A stretch of DNA of 64,000 nucleotides, from assembly GCA_017399695.1 (NCBI GenBank), contig JAFQBK010000011.1:1-64000 (forward strand), written 5' to 3'. Position 1 is the first letter of the stretch; every line of letters starts with the position of its first letter. Source of the DNA: Clostridia bacterium (GTDB taxonomy: Bacteria; Bacillota; Clostridia; UBA1381; UBA9506). The notes under the pieces were generated by a model. That model worked only from the letters and a program-made list of their open reading frames with translations, did not search any database and had not been told where the DNA came from. Both the position numbers and the translations under genes were made by a program. Positions 9,615 through 18,187 of the stretch are shown in pieces.

Positions 9615-9647
9615 AAAAATAACCTCCTAATATTGAATGCAAGTGTC

Positions 9648-10292
9648 TTACTGACCTCTTGCTTCTTTAATTTTCTGTACAAATTCTCTACCAATTCTAG
9701 TAATGGATGCATAGTCGCCTGTTTTTGCTCCAGCAGTCAAAGCACCACCTGCACCTACTGCAACTGCACCTGCTTTAATCCATTCAGCAACATTATCTAC
9801 GCTGACACCACCGGTCGGCATCATTTTCGCGTAAGGAATCGGGCCTTTAATTGCTTTGATGATTTTCGGACCAAATGCTTCACCCGGGAAAATCTTAACG
9901 ATATCAGCACCTGCTTCCATTGCCTCAACAACCTCTTTAATCGTCATTGCGCCCGGCATACAGGGTACGCGATAGCGGTTACAAAGCTTTACTGTCTCTG
10001 CGCTAAAATACGGACTTACAATGTATTCCGCACCGGACAGAATAGCGGTTCTTGCCGTTTCCGGATCCATAACTGTTCCTGCACCCAAGATAATCTGGTC
10101 GCTGGTATATTTTTTTGCGAGTTCTTCGATTACTCTGTGTGCCTGAGGTACAGTAAAGGTCAGCTCAATCGCTGCCACACCGCCCTCGATACATGCGTCT
10201 GTAATACGCATTGCCACATCAGCATTTTCTGCGCGAACAACCGCTACGATACCGGCGTCGCAAATTTTAGTTATTACTTTTTCTTTATCCAT
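9648..10292 (-). CDS. eda: KDPG/KHG aldolase
   Basis: Cleaves KDPG to pyruvate and glyceraldehyde-3-phosphate. 214 aa, the normal length for the class I aldolase. VAVVRAEN, IELTFTVP (general-base Glu), GAGTV, the Schiff-base lysine in DIVKIFPGE, and MPTGGVSVDN are conserved. First gene of the kdgK-eda unit, 33 bp before kdgK. Together with the mannonate-type SDR at 16325 it suggests uronate or ketogluconate catabolism; no uxaC/uxuA is seen in the window. Confidence 0.94.
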   Translation of the reverse strand: MDKEKVITKICDAGIVAVVRAENADVAMRITDACIEGGVAAIELTFTVPQAHRVIEELAKKYTSDQIILGAGTVMDPETARTAILSGAEYIVSPYFSAETVKLCNRYRVPCMPGAMTIKEVVEAMEAGADIVKIFPGEAFGPKIIKAIKGPIPYAKMMPTGGVSVDNVAEWIKAGAVAVGAGGALTAGAKTGDYASITRIGREFVQKIKEARGQ

Positions 10293-10336
10293 TGATGTCG
10301 CCCTCCATCATAATAAAATGCAAAAAACAAACAAAA

Positions 10337-10353
10337 ATTACTCCAATAGTAAT
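10337..10353 (-). promoter_or_regulatory. Dyad operator at the eda-kdgK start site
   Basis: ATTACT-N5-AGTAAT inverted repeat placed from the -10 box into the transcription start of the eda promoter, the usual position for a repressor. Its regulator is not visible nearby; a LacI/GntR/IclR-type KDG-responsive repressor is an inference. Confidence 0.55.
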
Positions 10354-10380
10354 TCTACCACAAAATGCAAATCAGGTCAA
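10352..10380 (-). promoter_or_regulatory. Sigma-A promoter of eda-kdgK
   Basis: TTGACC (10375-10380), 17-bp spacer, TAGAAT (10352-10357) on the minus strand. Confidence 0.75.
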
Positions 10381-10462
10381 TATTTAGAGGATAGATTTTT
10401 TCCAATGATTTGACTTATTTTTTGTGCAAAAATACAATCTTTTTGTCGAAAATTGAAAATAC

Positions 10463-10492
10463 TTGACGAATCATATCTAACTATGCTACTAT
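10463..10492 (+). promoter_or_regulatory. Sigma-A promoter of the lysine-riboswitch transcript
   Basis: TTGACG (10463-10468), 18-bp spacer, TACTAT (10487-10492), about 20 bases before the aptamer. Confidence 0.65.
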
Positions 10493-10512
10493 ATAAGTAA
10501 CTAAATAACAAA

Positions 10513-10680
10513 CTGGATAGAGGCGCACTTATTATAAGTAGCAGCAGGCAAATGAAGGCAAGGCTTGTTGCGAAAGGAATCGGTGCCGAAGTATATATCC
10601 CGAAAGCCTTGTTCGGATATATGCTGGTGCATTGCAAAATATGTAATGCACTGTCACAAATTGTGGAGAGCTATCAGGTC
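10513..10680 (+). ncRNA. Lysine riboswitch aptamer (L box)
   Basis: The segment carries the L-box signatures in order: GATAGAGGCGC near the 5' end, AAGTAGC, GCGAAAGGAATCGG, GTGCCGAAG, and a closing GTGGAGAGCTATC whose CTATC pairs with the initial GATAG (P1). It is followed 20 bases later by a strong intrinsic terminator and then the transporter start. The layout fits transcription attenuation: lysine bound gives termination. Confidence 0.9.
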
Positions 10681-10700
10681 GATTTTCAGGAAGAATCCAA

Positions 10701-10733
10701 CTGTATCACTCCGCTTTTGTGATACAGTTTTTT
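10701..10733 (+). terminator. Riboswitch expression-platform terminator
   Basis: CTGTATCAC/GTGATACAG perfect 9-bp stem followed by six T residues, 32 bp before the transporter start codon. Confidence 0.9.
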
Positions 10734-10764
10734 ATTTGAACTTTTATTAAAGGGAGGATATGAA

Positions 10765-12579
10765 ATGGTTTCAAAAAGAACAAGAAAAATTTGGGCAATT
10801 TCGGTTTTGACTGTACTGGTTTTCATGCTTTCTTCCATGTTCGTTCCGGCTTTTGCGGAAGAAGTTGACGAAAATCAGGCAGCAATCGCATTTTTAACCG
10901 AAAACGGTGCATTTAATCCTGATGCTGAAAATGTTGACGATTATAAAGCCGCTGCTCAAACCTTTATTGACAACTATTCGACAAATGTCAGCACGGAAGC
11001 TGCATTTACCGAAAATCTAAACAATGCTGTTGACGCGGTCAGAGATGACATCGGTGTTTATGCTACCTGGTGGGCTCTTTTGCCTCCATTAATTGCAATC
11101 GTTCTTGCGCTCATTACGAAAGAAGTTTATTCTTCTTTGGTCATCGGTATTTTATCCGGCGCACTGATGTATTCAAACTTTAGTTTCACCGGCACATTAG
11201 ACCATATGTTTTCCGGAGGCTTCATCGCATCCATTGCAGATTCCTACAACATTGGTATTCTGCTCTTCCTCGTTTTCTTAGGTGCGATTGTCGTATTGAT
11301 GAACAAAGCTGGTGGTTCGGCGGCATTCGGTCGTTGGGCGGCGAAACACATCAAATCTAAAGTTGGCGCACAGATTTCTACCATCATTTTAGGTATTCTT
11401 ATCTTCGTAGACGACTACTTTAACTGTTTGACCGTAGGTTCTGTTATGAGACCGGTAACGGATAAGTTTAACGTTTCCCGTTCCAAGCTTTCCTATATCA
11501 TTGACGCAACCGCAGCTCCGATTTGTATTATTGCACCGATTTCTTCCTGGGCGGCAGCAGTTGCTGGCTTTGTATCGGAAGAACAAATCGGCGGTTTTGA
11601 GTTGTTCCTCCGCGCAATCCCCTATAACTTCTATGCGATTTTCACAATCGTTATGATGTTTGCGCTTGTTCTGATGAAGATGGATTACGGCCCAATGCGC
11701 TTGCATGAGAAAAACGCTCAAAACGGCGATCTGTTCACATGTGGCGACCGCGTTGGTGACACCACTGACGACACAGACAACGACAAGGGTAGTCTTTGGG
11801 ATTTGATTGCACCGGTTATCGTTTTGATTGCGGGATGTATTGCAGGTCTTCTCTACACCGGTGGTTTCTTCAGCCCGGATAGCGATACCTATATGAACAT
11901 TATCACCGCGTTCTCCGGTGCGGATGCTTCTGTCGGTTTGGTGCTTGGTTCCTTTGGCGGTCTGGTGTTTACTATTCTTTATTACATGGCGAGAAGACTC
12001 TTAAACTTCAAGTCTTGTATGGGTGCAATTCCGGATGGCTTTAAGGCGATGGTGCCCGCAATTATGATTCTGTGCTGCGCTTGGACATTAAAAACCATGA
12101 CCGACAGTTTGGGTGCAAAACTTGTCATCGCTGAATTTGTTCGTAATGATGCAACCTCTATCATTTCGTTCCTGCCGGCAATCGTATTCTTAATCGGTTG
12201 TGGTCTGTCGTTCTCTACCGGAACCTCCTGGGGTACATTCGGCATCTTGATTCCGATTGTACTGGCAGTCTTTGGCGGAAGCATTTCCAACGAAATCTGC
12301 ATCATTGCCATCTCCGCTTGTATGGCTGGTGCTGTTTGTGGCGACCACTGCTCCCCGATTTCAGATACCACGATTATGGCGTCTGCCGGAGCGCAATGTA
12401 ACCACATCAACCATGTTTCGACGCAGTTGCCTTATGCAATCACCGTTGCTGCAATTTCCTTTGTAACTTATGTCATTGCAGGTTTTGTTCAGAGTTGGAT
12501 GATTGTATTACCGATTGGTATTGTTCTCACCATTTTGACTCTGTATGTAATTAAAAAACTAACTGCTAAAAACGCATAA
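10765..12579 (+). CDS. lysW: NhaC-family antiporter, probable lysine transporter (LysW-like)
   Basis: 604 aa membrane protein of the Na+/H+ antiporter NhaC superfamily, with core motifs VDDYFNCLTVGSVMRPVTDK and CGDHCSPISDTT. An N-terminal signal-like segment ending in PAFAEE is followed by about 75 hydrophilic, presumably extracytoplasmic residues before the first transporter helix, an addition not usual in NhaC. Roughly 11-12 helices follow. The lysine riboswitch upstream makes lysine the likely substrate; Rodionov and colleagues proposed such riboswitch-linked NhaC proteins (LysW) as lysine transporters. Good AGGGAGGA site before ATG 10765. Monocistronic, ending at a strong terminator. Confidence 0.87.
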   Translation: MVSKRTRKIWAISVLTVLVFMLSSMFVPAFAEEVDENQAAIAFLTENGAFNPDAENVDDYKAAAQTFIDNYSTNVSTEAAFTENLNNAVDAVRDDIGVYATWWALLPPLIAIVLALITKEVYSSLVIGILSGALMYSNFSFTGTLDHMFSGGFIASIADSYNIGILLFLVFLGAIVVLMNKAGGSAAFGRWAAKHIKSKVGAQISTIILGILIFVDDYFNCLTVGSVMRPVTDKFNVSRSKLSYIIDATAAPICIIAPISSWAAAVAGFVSEEQIGGFELFLRAIPYNFYAIFTIVMMFALVLMKMDYGPMRLHEKNAQNGDLFTCGDRVGDTTDDTDNDKGSLWDLIAPVIVLIAGCIAGLLYTGGFFSPDSDTYMNIITAFSGADASVGLVLGSFGGLVFTILYYMARRLLNFKSCMGAIPDGFKAMVPAIMILCCAWTLKTMTDSLGAKLVIAEFVRNDATSIISFLPAIVFLIGCGLSFSTGTSWGTFGILIPIVLAVFGGSISNEICIIAISACMAGAVCGDHCSPISDTTIMASAGAQCNHINHVSTQLPYAITVAAISFVTYVIAGFVQSWMIVLPIGIVLTILTLYVIKKLTAKNA

Positions 12580-12591
12580 TTGCTAAATTTA

Positions 12592-12620
12592 AGAGCCGCG
12601 GCATTACCGCGGCTCTTTTT
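12592..12620. terminator. Bidirectional terminator between lysW and 1-phosphofructokinase
   Basis: AGAGCCGCGG/CCGCGGCTCT 10-bp stem, 5-base loop and T-run. It serves the convergent genes on both strands. Confidence 0.9.
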
Positions 12621-13536
12621 ATATGGTTGTTATTTCCACCGGTTGTTTCATTAATTCCTCAACCAGCTCTTTGGATGCTAAATACTCAGAAAATGCGGTC
12701 GCGCTTCCACAAGCCAAACCAAGTTTTAATGCTTCTTTTGGATTCGCGCCTCCACGATACGAAAAAAGAAAACCTGCAAGTAACGAATCCCCCGCACCCA
12801 CGGTATTGATAACTGTACCCTTGGGTGCTTTCCCATAGATTGCAGTTCCGTCTTCTCCTACAAAAACCGCACCGTCTGCTCCCATAGAACAAAGAATGTT
12901 TTTCACACCTTTTGCTTGCAGTTCTTTTGCTGCTCGGACCACTTCCTCTGGTGTTTCAATCTTTGTACCCAACAATTCGGACAACTCTAAATGGTTTGGT
13001 TTTATCAGATAAGGCTCTTCTTTGATTGCCTCGCGCAATGCCTTTCCCGAGGTATCTAATGCGACGCGGATATCTTTTTGTTTTAACCGACGAATGATTT
13101 GCGAATAAATATCTTGTGGCATGGATCGAGGCACACTTCCGCCCATCGCAAGAATACTTCCTGCGGGCAATTGTTCGAGTTTGAAAAAAAGTTCCTCGAT
13201 ATTTTCCTCCGATACCACTCCGCCCGAGCCGTTAATTTCTGTTTCTTCCTCTGCCATCAGCTTTACATTAATACGAGTAATGCCGTTCGTTTGAACAAAA
13301 GAGGTCAAAATACCCTGACGCTTTAGCATTTCATCAAGCATTCGGCCTGTTTCTCCCGCTACAAATCCAAACGCACAGGTATCTCCGCCAAGCGTTTTAA
13401 TCACATAAGAAACATTGATGCCTTTCCCACCGGGAAACAACCGTTCACTACTGCTGCGGTTGACCTCACCAACACCGAGTTTTGGCAAAAACTGAACATA
13501 ATCAATCGCAGGATTGAGCGTCAGTGTTGCAATCAT
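12619..13536 (-). CDS. fruK: 1-phosphofructokinase (PfkB family)
   Basis: Phosphorylates fructose-1-phosphate (or tagatose-6-phosphate) to the 1,6-bisphosphate. 305 aa with N-terminal TLNPAIDY, the FPGGKGINVSYVIKTLG substrate motif, GGSVPRSM, IKPNHLELSELLG, and the catalytic GAGDSLLAGFLF loop. The TLNPAID start is typical of the FruK/LacC branch. No fructose PTS or FruR gene is adjacent. It follows a stalk-domain protein gene by 7 bp, so its Shine-Dalgarno site overlaps that gene's end and the pair is coupled. Confidence 0.88.
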   Translation of the reverse strand: MIATLTLNPAIDYVQFLPKLGVGEVNRSSSERLFPGGKGINVSYVIKTLGGDTCAFGFVAGETGRMLDEMLKRQGILTSFVQTNGITRINVKLMAEEETEINGSGGVVSEENIEELFFKLEQLPAGSILAMGGSVPRSMPQDIYSQIIRRLKQKDIRVALDTSGKALREAIKEEPYLIKPNHLELSELLGTKIETPEEVVRAAKELQAKGVKNILCSMGADGAVFVGEDGTAIYGKAPKGTVINTVGAGDSLLAGFLFSYRGGANPKEALKLGLACGSATAFSEYLASKELVEELMKQPVEITTI

Positions 13537-13543
13537 TTCTCCA

Positions 13544-14935
13544 TCACCCTATCAGTTCCATCCAGTCAATTACTTTTGTTGGAATTGTAATTCTTACTTT
13601 ATTTGCATTTAATCTTGTACATTGGAAATTCCATTTGTTTTCTGAATTTAAGCTACTACTGCTATTGTTTTCGGTTGTCTTTTGCTTTGAAGTGCTGTTG
13701 TACATCATTATATTGCCGTTTCGGATGTTTACGTTTTGTGTCGCATCAACATCAAACTCAAAAATGGTATTACCAATCTCCGTTTTAGCGTCATAACAGT
13801 CATCCATTGTCCAATAATAGTTCTGTTCATTCAATGTCTTTCTCACTGTTGTTTTCCCTCGAACAGCAAGCGCTGCCAAAAAATCATTGATTGCTTTAAC
13901 CGTTCGTGTGAACATATGGTCATCTTCATTTACCGCTTTTTCAATTCCTGCCCAAATACTTTCTGAATGGATCATTTCCGAAAGTGGCAAGCCGGTTGCA
14001 TCTGATATAAGCGCTCCTACCGGAATGCGAACCGCCTGCGATTGGTTTTTCAGAGGCTCAATCCCGAACGCATTGCCAAGCGTCGAAAGCCCAGAGCCAC
14101 TGATATACAAGTTAAACTCCTCATCAAATACCAAGTCAAATGTCATTGACTTTAGCCGTTGCAATTGCTTTAGGAATGTTTTTAGTTCTATATCGTCCGT
14201 TTGATTGATATAATCTATAAATTGGTCGAAATTGACTCCCAAAGTAAGATTTGCAGACATTTTTCCATCCGAGGTAAAGACTTTGCCAGCAAGCGTAATT
14301 TTAGTAGTAAAATTTATATCTTTCGCCAATTCCGGGTCATTCTTTGCATTGTATTTCATCGTATAAGTGCCGCTAAACTGATAGGTCGAAGAAGTTTTAC
14401 CCGGGCTGGGGAGTGACATTAAAGCATCCATCAAGGGAGCGACTTCTTTCATTTCTTTTTTCCACGCCGCCACGTCAATAATGACCGCTTCTTTTCCGCT
14501 GGCGTTCCAGTTGACTTTACAATCAAGCGCCTCCGCAATGAAACGAATAGGGACTAGTGCTCTATCATTTACGACAAGAGGTTCAACATCCATAGTATAG
14601 GTGTTTGTTACGTCGTCATCCGAAACCGTCACTTCTTTACTACCGAGAAATAATTGGATTTTTTTGTCATCACGAAAAATGGTGATTTCACCCTTATCAA
14701 ATTCCACCTCACAGCCAATTTGCTCCATTGCTGCACGCAGGGGCACCATCGTGCGGTCACTTTGGGTCATTGGATGCGCATCGTCAAACTTAATATCTTT
14801 TCCGTTATAGGTTACCGTAATTTCTTTTTGTTCCATTGTGTAAACATCCGCATCTTCTGCAAAAGCAAGCATACCAAATAAAAGCATAAATGCCATACAT
14901 AAAGATAAAAATCTTATGCGTTTCATTGTTTGCAT
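13544..14935 (-). CDS. Secreted protein with copper-amine-oxidase-like stalk domain
   Basis: 463 aa exported protein. After a signal peptide (cleavage near LAFAED) comes a ~120-residue stalk domain (copper_amine_oxidN1 type): YNGKDIKFDDAHPM, DRTMVPLRAAMEQIGCEVEFD and a second half with DRALVPIRFIAEALDCKVNW. The remaining ~300 residues (mixed alpha/beta, with an LSPxxP-like linker) are unrecognised. ATG 14935 has GAGG 8 bases upstream and is preferred to an overlapping GTG. Such stalk proteins attach to or span the cell wall in Clostridia. The operon partner is fruK, with no obvious functional link. Confidence 0.75.
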   Translation of the reverse strand: MQTMKRIRFLSLCMAFMLLFGMLAFAEDADVYTMEQKEITVTYNGKDIKFDDAHPMTQSDRTMVPLRAAMEQIGCEVEFDKGEITIFRDDKKIQLFLGSKEVTVSDDDVTNTYTMDVEPLVVNDRALVPIRFIAEALDCKVNWNASGKEAVIIDVAAWKKEMKEVAPLMDALMSLPSPGKTSSTYQFSGTYTMKYNAKNDPELAKDINFTTKITLAGKVFTSDGKMSANLTLGVNFDQFIDYINQTDDIELKTFLKQLQRLKSMTFDLVFDEEFNLYISGSGLSTLGNAFGIEPLKNQSQAVRIPVGALISDATGLPLSEMIHSESIWAGIEKAVNEDDHMFTRTVKAINDFLAALAVRGKTTVRKTLNEQNYYWTMDDCYDAKTEIGNTIFEFDVDATQNVNIRNGNIMMYNSTSKQKTTENNSSSSLNSENKWNFQCTRLNANKVRITIPTKVIDWMELIG

Positions 14936-14951
14936 TACAAGCACCTCGCAT

Positions 14952-14985
14952 AAAAAAATAAATCTGCACCCTAAGGTACAGATTT
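14952..14985 (-). terminator. Terminator of PPi-phosphofructokinase
   Basis: AAATCTG/CAGATTT outer stem with inner ACC/GGT, followed on the minus strand by a 7-T run. It overlaps the start of the next promoter. Confidence 0.7.
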
Positions 14986-15014
14986 ATTATAACACAAAAC
15001 TGGTAAAAATTCAA
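14986..15014 (-). promoter_or_regulatory. Sigma-A promoter of stalk protein-fruK
   Basis: TTGAAT (15009-15014), 17-bp spacer, TATAAT (14986-14991) on the minus strand. Confidence 0.75.
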
Positions 15015-15040
15015 CCTTTTACCGAATTGAGGAAATGGGC

Positions 15041-16285
15041 TTAAAAGCATTCTCTCGGCAAAACTAAATGTTTCGGTAAGCCATCCTCAAAAATCGGCGG
15101 TAATTCGCCCTGAATCAAGGGTTTTGCGTAACGGATAAACTCTTCCGTCACATCGTTAAAACCTTTGGAAATCCATTCCATCGGAATCGTTTTTTCTCCG
15201 TTTGCAATGGTGCTTACCAAAACCGGCTTGAACTCGATTTTGTACGGTTCATTTGATACGCGCTGATAGGTAATTGTAACTCCGGTTTCACCATCAAGCG
15301 CAAAGCCAACTGCTGCTTTACCATTTTCAAACGCCTCATCTGCATCTGTTTTCGAAAGAAAATGACCGGCACAACGCTGCGGAATATTCAGCTCAATTCC
15401 GCGAGTCTTACAAGAAAGCTTTTGCGCCGCATAGTCTGCCAATACAGAAGCTGTACCACCCAGATATTTATGACCGAAAGCATCCACTTTACCGCTTGCG
15501 ACCGATTCACAAACATACTGACCATCTTCGGTGCAAACCCCCTCAGAAACAGCAACAACGATGTTTTTCTTTCTTTGGAAAACCGCTTTCAAATCTGCAA
15601 GATAACGGTCAAAGGAAAACGGACATTCCGGCAAGTAAATGAGGTCAGGACTATCCCCCTCCCCGTTTCTCGCCAGGGCACTTGCCGCAGTAAGCCAGCC
15701 GGCGTTTCTGCCCATAATTTCAATCACGGTAACAGAGTTTAAGAAATAAGCACGACAATCCTCTGCAATTTCCCGTACCGTTGTCGCAATGTATTTTGCC
15801 GCACTGCCAAAGCCCGGTGTGTGATCCGTTGCTAAAAGGTCGTTATCAATCGTTTTGGGAACACCGATAAAACTGATCTTGCTTCCGATTTTTTCTGCAT
15901 ACGAAGAAAGCTTCAGCACGGTATCCATGGAATCATTTCCACCGATATAGAAGAAATAACGGATGTCATACTTCTCAAAAAGCGCAAATGCCTCCTGATA
16001 GAGTGTTTCATCCACTTCCCATTTGGGCAGTTTCAACCGGCAAGAGCCAAGGTATGCCGCTGGCGTTCTGCGCAATAAATCAACATCGGCATCTGTGCGC
16101 AGCGTCTCACCTAAATCAACAATACGTTCTGCCAAAAAACCCTCTAAACCATTTACCATTCCGAGTACGGTTCCGATGGCATCCGATGCTTTCGCTGCAG
16201 AATAAACTCCTGCAAGGCTTGAATTAATTGCCGCCGTTGGTCCACCAGATTGTCCAACGATTGCATTTCCACATAACTTTGTCAT
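15041..16285 (-). CDS. pfp: PPi-dependent 6-phosphofructokinase
   Basis: 414 aa PfkA-superfamily enzyme of the long clade. The phosphoryl-donor loop reads GGNDSMDT with Asp where ATP enzymes have Gly, and the next motif is PKTIDND with Lys where ATP enzymes have PGTIDND. Both are known markers of PPi use. Other family motifs: NAIVGQSGGPTAAIN at the N-terminus and EIMGRNAGWL. It therefore probably catalyses the reversible PPi-linked step of glycolysis. It lies 39 bp after the mannonate-type SDR gene and has its own terminator. Confidence 0.9.
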   Translation of the reverse strand: MTKLCGNAIVGQSGGPTAAINSSLAGVYSAAKASDAIGTVLGMVNGLEGFLAERIVDLGETLRTDADVDLLRRTPAAYLGSCRLKLPKWEVDETLYQEAFALFEKYDIRYFFYIGGNDSMDTVLKLSSYAEKIGSKISFIGVPKTIDNDLLATDHTPGFGSAAKYIATTVREIAEDCRAYFLNSVTVIEIMGRNAGWLTAASALARNGEGDSPDLIYLPECPFSFDRYLADLKAVFQRKKNIVVAVSEGVCTEDGQYVCESVASGKVDAFGHKYLGGTASVLADYAAQKLSCKTRGIELNIPQRCAGHFLSKTDADEAFENGKAAVGFALDGETGVTITYQRVSNEPYKIEFKPVLVSTIANGEKTIPMEWISKGFNDVTEEFIRYAKPLIQGELPPIFEDGLPKHLVLPRECF

Positions 16286-16324
16286 AACGAAAACCTCCCG
16301 AACTCAAAATTGAATAGAAATGAA

Positions 16325-17176
16325 TTATACACCGCTGTATGCGGAGAATCCACCATCGACCGGAACAACAATACCGTTAACAAAAGAAGCAGCCTCGTGC
16401 GAAATCAAGAACAACAGCGCACCGATTAATTCCTCTTTTTCACCGAAACGATCCATCGGAGTCTGGGAAATAATCTTCTTGGAACGTTCGGAATATTCTC
16501 CGTTTTCGTTAAACAAAAGTGCGCGATTCTGGTCAGTTACGAAAAATCCCGGAGCAATCGCATTAACACGGATTCCAACCTTAGAAAAGTGAACCGCAAG
16601 CCACTGTGTGAAGTTAGAAATTGCTGCTTTTGCACCGCTGTATGCCGGAATCTTCGTCAGCGGAGTGAATGCATTCATCGAAGAAACGTTCAAAATGGTT
16701 GCATCCTTTTTGCCCAGCATATCAGGAACAAATACCTGTGTCGGCAAAAGTGTTCCTAAAAAGTTTAAGTTAAATACAAATTCTACGCCTTTCGGGTCAA
16801 GCTCAAAAAATGAGGTCACACCTTCAAGAGTTTCGTCACCCATTTCATAATACTCTTTCGTGGTTGTTCCTCTCGGGTTGTTACCGCCTGCGCCGTTAAT
16901 CAGGATATCGCAGGTTCCTAATGCATCTAAAACCTCTTTACGAGCCTGCTCAAGACTTTCTTTCTCCAAGACATTCGCCGAAACACCGATAGCGATGCCG
17001 CCCTCTGCCTTAATTTCATCTGCAACAGCATCTGCTGCTTCTTTTCTAAGGTCTAAAATTGCCACCTTTGCTCCGCAAGCGGACAAGGCTTTTGCAAAAG
17101 TACTGCAAAGCACGCCGCCGCCACCGGTAACAACTGCCACTTTATCCTTTAAATCAATTTCAAAAGGTAATTTCAT
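16325..17176 (-). CDS. SDR oxidoreductase, probable D-mannonate/fructuronate oxidoreductase
   Basis: 283 aa SDR with VTGGGGVLCSTFAKAL cofactor motif, NGAGGNNPRGTT, active-site Ser (NVSSMNAF), and YSGAK (YxxxK). The GAGGN(N)P segment and the insertion before the catalytic region are typical of the SDR-type mannonate oxidoreductases found in Firmicutes uronate operons (YjmF-like). It would reduce fructuronate to mannonate, upstream of the KDG made for KdgK/Eda. It is divergent from an AraC regulator across 170 bp. A different sugar-acid SDR cannot be excluded. Confidence 0.8.
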   Translation of the reverse strand: MKLPFEIDLKDKVAVVTGGGGVLCSTFAKALSACGAKVAILDLRKEAADAVADEIKAEGGIAIGVSANVLEKESLEQARKEVLDALGTCDILINGAGGNNPRGTTTKEYYEMGDETLEGVTSFFELDPKGVEFVFNLNFLGTLLPTQVFVPDMLGKKDATILNVSSMNAFTPLTKIPAYSGAKAAISNFTQWLAVHFSKVGIRVNAIAPGFFVTDQNRALLFNENGEYSERSKKIISQTPMDRFGEKEELIGALLFLISHEAASFVNGIVVPVDGGFSAYSGV

Positions 17177-17241
17177 CTTCTTTACTCCTCACTTTATGTA
17201 AAATTTAATGTTTCCCTATCCGGAAAATATTTTATATATTA

Positions 17242-17247
17242 ATCATA
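17242..17247 (-). promoter_or_regulatory. -10 box of the SDR-pfp promoter, weak -35
   Basis: TATGAT on the minus strand. The hexamer 17 bases upstream is TGGCAT, a poor -35. A good -10 with a poor -35 opposite an AraC gene suggests activator dependence. Confidence 0.4.
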
Positions 17248-17290
17248 ACACATAATTTCGAGAAATGCCACCACAAAATAAGCAAAATGA

Positions 17291-17319
17291 TTGCTTTTTT
17301 TGCTCTTTTATGATAAAAT
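17291..17319 (+). promoter_or_regulatory. Sigma-A promoter of the AraC regulator
   Basis: TTGCTT (17291-17296), 17-bp spacer, TAAAAT (17314-17319). Confidence 0.6.
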
Positions 17320-17346
17320 TTGAAAAAAAGAGAAAGAGGTGGTATT

Positions 17347-18186
17347 ATGGGTCAGATATCTTGCGAAATCAAAAGTTTAGACAAGACATTTCATTACTCA
17401 CGCAGAAAAGATCCGTCCCCGACCAATATTAAATATATGCTCCATAACCACCCGTATTATGAGATTCTGATATTTTTAAAAGGAAATGCGGACTTTTACG
17501 TCGAGGGTAGCGTTTATCCTTTAAAACCTATGGATATTTTGGTGATGCGCGACGATGAGATGCATAAAGTTGTAAATACATCACAAGATACTTACGAGCG
17601 GATTGTAATCTATCTTGAAAAATCCTTTTTCCAAAGCGAGGAAATGAAGCAATATGAAAATATTTTTCTTTCCAAAGGGAAGGGTGAAAAAAATCTGATT
17701 GAACGAGAAAATGTAAAAAAGGCAGAGATCTTTGATACTCTGCTCAGAATCGAAAAATATATCAAACAAAACAACCAGGGTAATGAACACCTCATTCGTT
17801 GTATCCTGACTGAATTTCTGCATCAATTGAAAGAATTGGGAACCTCTGTGGGAACAACCCCCAATCAAATGGTAAAAGCTATTATGGACTATATCAACGA
17901 TCATTATAACGAAGATCTGTCTCTGGATTGTTTGGCTGAACGGTTTTATGTTTCAAAGTATCACTTATGCCGTTGTTTTAAGCAATATGCTGGTCTTACA
18001 ATCAATCACTACATCACCTGCCGAAGATTGATGCACGTCCGAAAGCTTCACTCGCAAGGCAAAACATTAGCGGTTGCAAGCACGGAGGCCGGATTTACGA
18101 GTTATTCCAATTTTTATAAAGCTTATGTGCGGGAAACCGGATACTCTCCGAGTGAAGGCTTATCCGGTCAACAAAAGGATGATTAA
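17347..18186 (+). CDS. AraC-family transcriptional regulator
   Basis: 279 aa. The N-terminal cupin-like sensor domain (HNHPYYEILIFLKG, YPLKPMDILVMRDDEMH) is followed by two C-terminal helix-turn-helix motifs: DLSLDCLAERFYVSKYHLCRCFKQ, given here in part as LAERFYVSKYHLCRCF, and VASTEAGFTSYSNFYKAYVRETGYSP. ATG 17347 follows AGAGGTGG by 4-5 bases; an upstream TTG frame is less likely. Divergent to the SDR-pfp genes, it is the likely activator of that promoter, sensing a sugar or sugar acid. The MGMT gene starts 2 bases after its stop. Confidence 0.9.
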   Translation: MGQISCEIKSLDKTFHYSRRKDPSPTNIKYMLHNHPYYEILIFLKGNADFYVEGSVYPLKPMDILVMRDDEMHKVVNTSQDTYERIVIYLEKSFFQSEEMKQYENIFLSKGKGEKNLIERENVKKAEIFDTLLRIEKYIKQNNQGNEHLIRCILTEFLHQLKELGTSVGTTPNQMVKAIMDYINDHYNEDLSLDCLAERFYVSKYHLCRCFKQYAGLTINHYITCRRLMHVRKLHSQGKTLAVASTEAGFTSYSNFYKAYVRETGYSPSEGLSGQQKDD

Positions 18187-18187
18187 T

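Noticed and set aside
10377-10637. Minus-strand 86-codon frame
   Set aside because: It lies across the lysine aptamer and the promoters and has no coding features.
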